Shown here in pieces: positions 24,901 through 36,900 of a DNA stretch of 64,000 nt. How positions within the stretch are numbered: the stretch's first letter is position 1; each line of letters begins with the position of its first letter. This DNA comes from Symsagittifera roscoffensis (lineage: Eukaryota > Xenacoelomorpha > Acoela > Convolutidae): the NCBI RefSeq assembly GCF_963678635.1, contig NC_087064.1:36899716-36963715 (forward strand), read 5' to 3'. Below the pieces are notes generated by a model. It ran no database searches. It saw only the letters and a list, made by a program, of their open reading frames with translations, and was not told where the DNA came from. The translations under genes and the position numbers were made by a program.

Positions 24901-27900
24901 AATATAGTTGTGAAAAAGAGTGAATTACAAGTACTGTGAAAAAAAACGCATAATATAATAATCATCAACAACAAAACTTTTACAATTTGAGTATAGAGTA
25001 TAGGCAAAATAAATACAATAGAGTCCACAAAAGTCCATTTTCTGAATGTTTTTATCTATCAGATGTGTTAAAGGTTCATTGAATTGAATGTTTTTGTAAT
25101 GGTCAACATTTTTTCCTAAAGAATCTCCAAAATAAAATTGATCACCTTTTCTCGCAATAAGTATCCAATGTGTCCCAGGACTTGTAGCAACATCTGTATT
25201 AATAATACAAAAGGAATTTCTTGGTAGAGTTTTTGGGCTGAAATTGGCAGGGTAGCATCCTAGAAATCGGTAGCGAAGAGATCCTATAGAAAAAATTATT
25301 TTTCGAAGTTGTTCATTATCCATGTTTTGTGACAGTACCAGTTTCATGTATCAAAGTTGTAACAAGTTTTTCTCCCAGTACAAAAACTTCGATGGTTTCC
25401 GTCAACGGTTTACTGAAATACAATTCAAGTCTTAAGCTAGCTGCTACAACATCAGGGTAATACAAATGAACATTTGATTCTTGCATAGAAGTTAGATCAA
25501 AAGCTAAAACATAATGATTTTCATAGTGATTCAGATTAATTCCGGGTCCATCATCCGTGAATTTCAACGCTTTCATGGTTTCAACAAATGGTCTCAAGTT
25601 GTCTTCACACTTCATTTCGATTACAGTCTGATTTCCGCGAACAATTTTAACCTCTCGAAGACCAAATTTCCGATAGTTGAAAGGGTTCTCTTTCTTCTGT
25701 CCAGTAAAAGATCCATTAATTTGCATTGCTATTGCCAGGGATCGAATTGGACCATTATTGAAAATGTTCTCTTGAATGAATTGGTTTTGCCCTTTGGGAA
25801 TAATATATGTTTTTGGAACAGATTCTATGTAGTTGTAAGCAGCTGGTTGTTTTCGTATATTGGACTTGATTTCCAGGAGTTTGTGTTCATCGATAGCTAC
25901 CTGTCTGCTGAAAAGAGATGCGGCTGTAATTTTTACTTGGATTTCTTCAGTACTATCAGTGAAAAGATAAAATTGAGGTCGTGATCGAATGAGTCTTATT
26001 CGAACATTAACATTTGGTAGAAGTAATTTACCACAGGTGAATAAATCAACTGCAAGTGGACCGTACACTTCAATTTCATCTCTAAGAGTTTCCGTTTTTC
26101 GATCAATAAAAACTTGCGCAGTTTTATCATTAGGGTTTGCTTCATATGTGTAACCTTGCCCAATAGTTATAGCTTCTTTTCTTCCTTTTGTGCCTGATAA
26201 CTCGTTTGATAGGAATGCTTTGTGAGGATAAAGACCGTTTGAGGTATGCACTTGCTCATTATTCAAAAAGACTTCAACATTTGAGAAAAGCGAGTGTAAA
26301 AAAATGTTAACTAGGTAGACATCATCGGTATCTTCTATCTTCCGATTCCCCTTAAGGACGGAAAATTTGAGACTTAGAGCAATTTCTTGCAGATCCAGGA
26401 ATATATTTCGATCTGTTTCCAGCTGGAATTCGATGCTAGCTTCATTCAGTGAGTTGATAGGAAAAGTTTGTTGAATGTTGGACCATTGAACATGTACCAA
26501 AAGCGAAATTTTGTCAAAGAGTTCCAAGGAGGAATGAGATGCACTTTCATGGAAGGATGGCATTTTATTCTTTAATGTTTCTGAAAAAATCAGTCCGACT
26601 GTTTTCAATCTTTTTTTTTTATTTTAACTGGTTTTCGTTTTTTCTTTTTTAATTTTTTCCCACCTCCTATTTGTTTTCTAATTATTTCCCTCGCTGTCCG
26701 TTTTACCGCCTTTTTTATGTTAGTTTTTCCTGATAAGACATTCCCCACTTCGGGTGCTCCCGTTTCAAATAAATCTCTTCCAATTCTTTTAGCAGCAGGA
26801 ACAAAATATTTTTTCAAAATTGGGAAAGCGGTACGAACCACTGTCCCAGCCAACGCTCCCAATCCACGACCTCTCTGTCGTGGAACTCCTTTAAAATATG
26901 GTAATGAAGTCCGTGCATCCATTTTTTGTGAAATAAAAAGAATGAAATGAATTTGAATTACTGTTTCCGAAATAGTAGCGTAACCCTGGTGCAACCATTC
27001 GAGATGAAAGGTATTAATTCTCCTGTGGGTGCGCGAAGCTCAATTTTAATTGAGTGAAATGAGTTACGTAAAAGTTTTCGGAATTGCAAATTATCAAAGC
27101 TGTAGCAATTAGTCGTTTTAGTAACAGATAAACTTTCTCTTGAAATCTTCTGTTCGAACGGAAAATATTTCAGTATTGGAACTTTAGTGTCTCCGAGCAC
27201 AGAGTATTCGACAATGTCCGTGTAAACCAAAACTGAGTGAATTCTTTGTATGTCAATTGGATAAGGAGCATTTTGAGATTCAGGATAATCATAGAAGTCT
27301 GAATCAAAACCCGTGGTTGTCCGTAGATCGCTGCTTCCAAAATAAATTCCGCATGATCGATTTGGTAACTTGATTTGTAATTTGCGGGAAATTGGGTTTA
27401 CTTCCATTTCAAATTATTTTGATTGATTTTTGTTACCTTTTTCAAAACAGAATTCATGGAAATCAAAATTTCGTCCACAGATGAATAGAATCCAGGTTCT
27501 ATATGGAAGTCTTTAATTTTTCCGTAATCAAAAGATTTCCCAAATACTTTACTTTTGGACCAATCATCTGCGTTTCTGTACCAAAACGTTCCATTGCTCA
27601 CGTTGTTATACACGGCTGGATAAGAAATTTCTAGTAAGGCCACTTCCCATTCCCCTTCAAATTCAAGTTGATCCGGTAAAAAGTTTGTAAACGACGCTAG
27701 CGAATTATCGGGATACACGTTGAACGAGGCTGAAGAGACCAACTCTACGATATAACTACTCATTGTCGAATGTTTACTTTTTGCAATTCTTGTTCGTAAT
27801 AACGACCGTCCAGAATTTTGTTCTCCGAGTCCTTTATTTTAAATGTTACGATTGGACGATCTGTACTTATTTTTTCCACCGTGTAAATTCTGTCGGTAAA

Positions 27901-30900
27901 CTGAGGCTTGTACCCTTTGCGGAAAGAAAAATCATCATATGCTAGTCTTACTTTGTCACCCAATTCAATTTAGGTTTCTGTATTTTAAGCTTTTTGATTT
28001 TCCCATTGTAAAGAACCTGTAAAAAGTGTTTGTTTTCCACTTTTTCCGGAGCCAGTCCGGTAGTCGTGTTTAATCTAGAGTTGAGGGTCTTCACAAAGTT
28101 TGGGATAGCTGGAACGTACTTTAAAGTATCCTTATCTTCCATATATCTGTACATTATATTTTTGAGGGATTGAATATATCTTTCCGCGTAAAGAGCCTTT
28201 TTCTCTGTATGAATGTGATATACTGTTATTCCAGCATCTTCGCAAAAGTTTTTAAAATCTGCCAAAAACTCTTTACCACTATCAATCCATAGTTTTTTCG
28301 GAAAAGTTAGGTCATTTTTCTGAGAACATAGACTAATAAAGCAAGCTTTTGCGCTCTCTGCGTTTTTGTTTTGCATTGTACCCACTCTTACAAACCTTGA
28401 GAACAAATCAACTATAATCATCAGATATTTTACACCGGAGTTGAATTCAGCAAGTTTATCTACTTGAGCTAAATCCATACACCAAATTTCGTTTTTATAT
28501 CTGCATCGAACCGGAAGACGAGGATGTTTTCTTTTCACTTGTTTAAACTGGGTATAAGCACTTTTTCCTTCCAAAAACAACCTAACCTTTCTTATTGGTA
28601 ATTTACTTAACCGAGCTAAATTATGAACTGAACCATAGGATGCCTCACCTTTCCTGTACAGTTTTGTCAGTTTCAGCTTCTCAGAAAGAGTAGGGAAGCC
28701 AGGAACCCTGTTGTTGTTCGACATGTGGGTTATTCACTAATGAAGTAGTTAAACCGATGGCTTTAAGAATAACGTAGTGTAAATCAGATATCTGAGCTTT
28801 TTTCCCGCGTATCGAGTTGATGAATGTCGCTACGTTTATTTGCGTATCAACATTATCTACAATTATTGTCAAATTCGCTGAAATTTTTATTTGTGGAGAT
28901 TCAAAGAGAGCGTTTAAAATTTTTTCTTGTTATGATCGCTCCCAATAAATGATAATAGTTTTTGCTTCACCTCTTCAGTTTTTCCCGACAATATATCCTT
29001 TGGAAGCTTCTCAATTTCTTTTATTGGTTTTTTATCTGATTCGGTTTCAGTGTTGTTTTGAAAAAAACCGTCGTCTGGAAATGAATATGTGCTCTTTCCT
29101 GCTTTTTTATGAGAGTTAAATTGATCCCATAGAAATAAGGGTATAAGAACAAACTTATGGGTTTCTTTTCCCATTCACTCAAATTGTGATTGGAATTTTC
29201 CAATGGTTATACGTGTCAATAGGTTGCTCAGCTGTAACCCTTTAGGTGATGCCAAAAGAAATTTTTTTTCTTTTTGGGAGGTCTTTTTTGAAATGATTCT
29301 CTTTAAAACTCCTCCAAATTTCTTGATGTCCTTCTTTTTAATGTTTTCAAAGTTTCCCTTGACCAAATTGACAGCACACTCACAAAGAAGTCTGAGAAGT
29401 TCTTTGGAACAATTTTGGAGGACAATTTTTTGTAGAGATGGGTTGAATTCTTGAATAAGCTTCAGAGTATAATAGTTCTGTTGATTTATCATTAAAATCT
29501 GTTATCCGAGCCTTACTGCTCGGTAGAAAAAATTTTGAAGGGAATGAAGTACACTCTGTACAGTATCTTATCGAATCAGGAGTTCTTGGACATAAGTCAA
29601 TCATTAAATGACCATAGCTTTCAGCTGTCGCCTCATGATACCACTTAACTAACTCTTTACCTAATCCTAACTGCCTAGCCAGAACACTAATTTGATTTAC
29701 ATCTCGAGGAGATTTGAATAAGACTAGATGAGTGTTTTGAAGCTCTGCATCGCGACCTGTAGGTGTCTTATGGAAAAGATTGTGTTTGATATAAATACAA
29801 TTAAGTTTTCTTTGTCTTCCTGCTGTTGCCAGCTTGTCAAATTCTTTCGATTTACTTAACTCTTCACTGGAATCGTCGAAAATTAGAAGATAATTTGTTC
29901 CATCAGTCGGGAGGTTTTCAATAAGTTCAAAGTCAATACATTTGATAAATTCCAGGTCTGAAATTTCTTCTCGCATTTTATCATAAAGAGGTTGATAGTA
30001 CTGATAAAAATATAATACTTTTCCAAAAGGAGGAGAAAATGTTCCATTTTTTAACATATTGTAGATTAAAACACTCTTCCCAGAACCACTAGGACCAATT
30101 AAAGCCATGAAAACTCTTTCCTTACTTGAAATATTTTTATTCATTTTTTCCAGACTAATAATGAAAACATTTAATTCTGAAATGATAAGGCAATCCTACG
30201 CTGAGTTGAAAATTACCGGAACCTCCGTTGTTAACTTAAAACCGCCGCCGCCGCCGCAGCGTTGTTAATTTGACTACGCCTTAGTTAATTTCACAACGAC
30301 GCGCGTGACCCCAGCGCTCGTGTTATAGTTTTGAAGGTGGAAGTTATCCTGGACGGGGAGATGGTAAAACGTAACCGACACAACTTGATAAAATTGCTAC
30401 CCAAACAGATGATTCCTCACATGTGCTAGCCAGAATAATTCGAAATACACTTGTCAAAACAAGAATTAGAATCACTATAACTTGAAAAGAAAAGAACAAA
30501 AAAGAGCGAGAACATTCCTGAGAACATATTGTCCAAGGATTTCTTTCACCATTTTGTTCATCGAAAACTAATGTAGATGCATTGATCGCATCAGTTGAAT
30601 CCGCCATTTGTTCCACTAATATATAAATAATTTTTGAAAAAAATGAATAATGATGACCAAAACAAATACAAAATTGAATCATTGAGAAAGATTGAGTTTG
30701 AACCAATTATCCTCTACATGCTTCTGTAACCATGTCCCCATAAAGAAAGCTTTTTTCTGCGCACAATGAGTGGTGACTTTGGCATGTTTTTCCGGGTAGG
30801 AGTCACATTTGCACAATTTCGAAGGATCAATCAAAACATCAATCATTTTTGGACAACCGTAGTCTGCAATATCGTAGAATTTTCTGTTGAATATTGATTC

Positions 30901-33900
30901 CAAGAGCTTACACTTCTCGATACCTTTTGAACAAAATTCGATATCAGCAGGTGCTTTTTGTGCATTCCACCCAACACAGTCTGATATTTAGCGAACGTAA
31001 TAGTTGTTTGTTGATCCATTGGGATTTGTAAAAAAATTGATCGAATCAGAGTTTGTCACTATATCCAACGTTTCCTGTAAGTGATGATAAGGAATCTCTC
31101 CTGAGTTCCATTCGATGTTGTGGAGATTGTTTGTCAGCCAAGCACATTGTCTCTTTTCTTTATCGGATAAAAAGTTCATAATATAAGGGGGAGAAATGAC
31201 AAACCAATAGCTGCTCCATTTTTGTAAATCCCAATTTCTTTCACCACTCCATTTGTGAATAACTCAACATCCACAACAACGATTGAACTCATATCCTTAC
31301 AACTAAACTTCACGATAGATTTTAGGGTAAAATGTTTTAATGTACAAACAGTACACTAGTCCTGTCACGTGCCCGAAAAAGCAACAATTTAAAAAGTCTG
31401 GAAACGGTATTGCATAGCAGTACCCTTTTCCTGTCTCGTAACGTGCCTTCATATAACCTGACCCATCATGAAGAACTGCATGTAATCTTAGTATTTTAGA
31501 AACACTCAAAAAGTAGTCTAATTTGGAGTTTCCAATCCCAATGATACCTCCATAAACACAGTCTTCATCCACCTCATCCAATGAGACCGAGTCATCAATT
31601 TCCTGACAAGCTGATAAGAAATAGTTTTTTCTAACCGTGTTTTGAGGATATTCTGTTGAAATCTTTTGCTTCCTTTGAGTTATTCTATATAGATTCGTAT
31701 TCATTCTCTAAAGGTAAATGTATTTCTAAATCGGGAATCGTATGAGAATGAACAAAATTTAGTAACGCAGTATATTCTTTATCTGAAAAGTTAATGCTCT
31801 GTTTAATCTCGAAATGGTTGGATTTGTGTTGAAAAAAGGAGAGATTAATTCTATTGTTTTTTCTATCCTTTTTAACTGAATCGACTATGATAAGTCTACG
31901 TCCGTTTGAAATTGAATATTTTTCTCCGCTATTGATTTGTTTAGGTAAAGTATTTCCTTCAATGAGGGTCAATTGAAATTTTTTCGGTACTAAATTTGTT
32001 CCATAAATTTTCAAATGGAAAAACTTTAATTCTTTTTTATATTTAATTTGAATAAACACCTGACGATTTTCACCAATGTTAAGCATACTGTTTTAAAAGC
32101 AAATCAATTTTACAAATGAATCAGTTTCAAATGAGAGTTCGTCTATTCATGTTCGTTTTTCTGATGATTTTCTCTAATACTCTCTCTCGCCATTTCCGCG
32201 ATGAGAAACTCTACAGTAGATATCAGTTTATTGAACTCATCAACTCGAACACTGACGCATCCTTTTCTCGAAAAAGAATCGATTTCTGTTGGTCTCGTAA
32301 ATAATTTGAACTGGAAATATGTTCGCGTGTAGTCAATGGTGTCGTAGTAGACGCACGAGATACATATTTTTCGTCGCTTTGATTCGTATATTTCCCAGAA
32401 CTTATAACACTCTTGAGCGTCTTCTGCTGGTGAGGGAAATGGAACTGTTTGATAGTTTTTCGGGATTTCTGATGATTGCAGATTAGTGTTTCTGATAGAG
32501 TAGAAATTTCTATAATAATTTTCTGCTTCATTTTCAATCGATGGAAGCTGGTAAAGCAATCTTCTCATCTCTAAGCTGGAGAACAGAATAATCTGATGAA
32601 GAACCATTCCAGTAACTTGCTGTCTGTAAACTTTCAAATGAATCCAACCACTGGGAACGGAACTTTCCTCTTGTTTTGGAATGGAAATTCTAACACGACG
32701 AGAAGGTGTCTCAACAAAGTCCCAGAATAGTTTGGAATCTTGGCCATCTTTAATAAGTCCGATACTACGATACTTTTGCAAAATTGATTCAGGTTTAGGA
32801 ACAGTAGTAATTTTTGATGTACGTGCTTCACTAAAGATGGGACCATTTTTTCGTTCCATTGTTCCCCTTTGTTGGGATATGATTTGTTTTGTAAAAATGT
32901 TGAAAACTGGAGTGTTGCGCTGAATAAGAATCAGATTTTTCTGCTTGTATTTGTGGATTTTTCCGAGTTAAGTCTTCTAACCAATCAATTCTATTGCTTT
33001 TCTGACATGATTATTATTGTTAGTGTGAGTTTTTTTTTTTAATTAAATTTCGTCACATTGATTGGTTGATTTTTGACTGTTATATCCCGCGCTCTTTTTT
33101 CAAATTTAGTCACACTTTACTGCTTAAAATTCACTCCTACAATTTACTGGAGTTGAAATTTGTCACGTGATTTTTTAACTGTTCGATACTTTTTTTTCTA
33201 TATCACTTTCATTTTAAACAAATGGCTTGCGGTGATGCAACTTGCTTTCCTAATTTCTACTCCCAACTCAGCAAATTTTCAGTTTTTCTTTCACTTTCAT
33301 TTGAACCAAATTGTGATTCTTTTGAAGACTTTAATGAGTTTATGTTAGCTCCACATCAAAAAACCAATTGTACTTTGACAGATTGTCTGTTCCATGTTTT
33401 GATTATTGATGACCAACTCTTTCATAATTTTCCGAAGAATATTCCTTTACGTGAATTTTATTATCAATCCGTTGATTGTCTTTTAACAGTTAGTTTGAAT
33501 TATTTTAGAGTAATCTCCAACTCTCAGGGTGATACGATTCAAGATCTGTGCAAAGCTGCTGATTTTCACCGAAGTCTCCCTTATAAAGTTTTGAAACGTC
33601 CTAGCGTCGAGAAGAAAAGATTGTTGAGAAAACGATTCAAATTCTTTCGATCGAAATTGTTACCCGGCTGTAGTTCCCGCTCTTTGTCTTTGAAGCCTCA
33701 ATATTTGACGTCCCATTTTATTTACAAAGTTGAGAGTATTTTAAACTCAGAATCGGGAAAAGATTTTTACAATTTAGTCACACTACTTTCAGAGCAGAAA
33801 CTATCGCTAGATACAACGACATCACAAATTCCAACAATAGTTGAAAATGGTCCCGCCATCGAATTGTAAAATCAAGTGTCCTAAATGTGAGCTCACTCTA

Positions 33901-36900
33901 ATAAAAAAAAATTTGAAGCGGCATATCGAACATAAGCATAGTCACAATTGTTCTGATTGTCGATTATCATTTTCTACAGAAGATGCACTTCGTGTGCATG
34001 CCCTAAAAAATCATGCCAATTCTGGACCTTTCGTTTGTAATATTTGTGGAAATGGCTTTTCGTCTTTTTATCGTCTTCAAAGACATAAAAGAGAAGAACA
34101 TAGACGAATCCGAAAACACTACAATGCGGGACCAGTAGATTTGAGTGAATTTCAATTGAATTCGTCTCTACTCCAGGAAATGGAGTCTGTGAAACACTTC
34201 CTTCGAGACGAAAAAATGGAATTGCGGCAAAAGGTCGTGTACAATTTCCGGATAAATGGAACTGACACGAAATTTATTAGAGACAAGTTAGATGTTATAT
34301 TTGATGAGATGAGTTGCACCGTTAAACTGAATATAGCTTTTGGTTTCGTTCTAAAAAGTATCACGGACAACGATTCCTTCAAGTATTATTATGCAGCTGA
34401 TAATAATACTGTTTTTCTCAACCCCGTTCTCATATCACAACAAAGTGATCTTGATGCGGTGAAGGAAAGCCTTGAAAATTCAGACTTGCTAGAGAACGTT
34501 ACTTGTCATCGTCCTGACACAAAATGGAAACTTTTTTCTATAACCAACGTTACTTTCTTTTTATACCTGATGAAAAATGTCCCCCTCGGTTGCCGAAGTA
34601 TTAATCTCCCTGATAGAATGTTGAGAAATCCAACTATCAAATGTTTATTATCCGACTCAAATCGCAAACCTTATCATGATAACTTATGTTTTTTTCGTGA
34701 GCTTGCCTTTGAATTATATGGATCTGATTCGTTAGCCTTGAAAACTGATCAGATTTTTCAACGGTTCATTGAAATATCACGGGTTAAAATGGAAGGGTTC
34801 CCTGGAGTTGGTGAAGACGATATTTACATACTAGAAGGTATTTGTGAGATCAATATTCAACTCTTTAACATTGATTACGATGAAAACGGGGAAATTGTGG
34901 GCGAATTGACGAGAAGATCTGCACTGCGCTTTTCTCGCATTGTAAACTTAATTCGCTATGATAATCACATCTGCTGGACTGAGAATTTGAATAACCTACT
35001 AAAGAAGTTCAGATGTCATAGTTGCGATATTTTTTTGTCATCGACACGGAATCTCCTAAATCACCAAAGACAATGTCGTGAAAATATAAAACATGTCTAT
35101 CCTACTGGAGTGTACCAACTCAAAGAAACTTTCTTCGAACGTCTAGAGGACATAGGAATTCATGTTGATAATGAAGTCAGGTTGTTCACGAACTTTGCCG
35201 TTTTCGACTTTGAGTCTATTACAGTTGCAGATAACACGCTGAAAAACTCAGATTCGACGACATGTACCCATAAGCGTTTCCATTTCCTATTCGTTTGGTA
35301 GTGGCGTATATTTTTTATGCAATTCTGACCCAAAACAATTAGTTCGGGATTTTATCGAAAAGCTTTTAGAGGTTAGTCAACTGAGTTCGGTTCTGGTCAT
35401 TGAAAAATTTGAACGAGTATTTAACGATCTGAATGAAAAAATAACTGAGTGCGAACAATTCTCAGATGAAGTCGACAATGCAAGCAGTACAGTTGAGGAG
35501 GGAAGCACAACCGAAACTGATTCCAACATTTTGGATATTGGAAAACTGACGTTGAAAAGTCTTTATCAGTTGCGAGATGATCTCAATAAGTACTGTGTAA
35601 CTCTACCGTTTTTCGGATTCAACAGCTCGCGTTATGATCTGAATTTGATTAAGGAGTATTTGCTCGAAATTCTCTTGTATGAAAAAAAGTGTTCACCATC
35701 CGTTATACGCAAGGCTAACCAGTTTTTGGGAATGAGTTTCTTAGGACTCCAGTTTCTAGATATTCTAAGTTTTCTGCGTGGAGCTACCAGTCTTGACAAA
35801 TTCTTAAAAGCTTACGGATCAGAAGAGCAGAAAGGATTTTTCCCATATGAATGGTTTAATAGTCCTGAAAAATTGAACGAGACAAAACTACCCAGTATCG
35901 ACGATTTCTACAGCAAACTCAAATGCATTAACGTTCTCGAAGTAGATTTTCTAGAATTTAGAAGACTCCAAGACCAGGGATATGGCTGTGAAGCAAGTTT
36001 GAAAAAAATGAAATTGAAACAGATACCAAAGACGAAAGAAGAGAATTACGCGGAGTTAGAAATCATTTGGCGACAGAAAAATATGCAAGTGTTCAAAGAC
36101 TTCCTGGAATATTATAACAATAAAGATGTAGTACCGACAGCGATGCAGAGAATGGTAGCTTACTATCATTCGAAAAACATCGATATGCTTAAGCTTGGAC
36201 TAACATTGCCTAATCTAGCAAATAATATCTTGCATTCCTCCACTGATGCAAAGTTTTTCCCCTTTGGTAAAGCCGACTCCTGGTATGATTCGTACATTCG
36301 ACAAAATCTCACAGGTGGTCCGTCAATAATTTTCACCAGATACGCCAAAGCCGCAGAAACTCGGATAAAAGATAGTCAAAATATATGTAACGCAGTCATC
36401 GGCATAGATGCGAGTCAACTCTATCCATATTCGATGATGAAAGAGATGCCTACTGGTCCGTACTATATATGGGAGTACTCAAATGATTCGAATAAATATC
36501 ATCGACAGAAGCCAACAAGAAGTATGTTTGAGCTCATGGTTTTAACATACTTACAAGAACAGAAACCGAACTGTCAAATAAAATCACAGTTCACTGCTCG
36601 TAGACAAAAACGGTTTGGACCTTTTTCAGTGGACGGGTATTGCCAGCATTGTGAAACTGCTTTTGAAGCGGATGGTTGCTTCTTCCACTTCTGTGCTTGC
36701 CAGGACCATAAACATCATTCGGAAGAAGAACTCAAAAGGGGACTCGTGCGTCGTGAAAGAACCGTGAAACGAAAGCAGTATCTGCAAAGCTTAGGTCTTC
36801 AAGTAGTTACTATCAGAGAATGTCAATGGTGGGAATGGGCTCGCAATAATCAATACGGAGTCGGAGTTTTCTTGAAAACACATTTTCCCTACAAAAAACC

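Noticed and set aside
27763-27945. Plus-strand 60-codon frame opposite the integrase C-terminal piece
   Set aside because: Antisense shadow; the minus-strand reading has the integrase C-terminal pattern.
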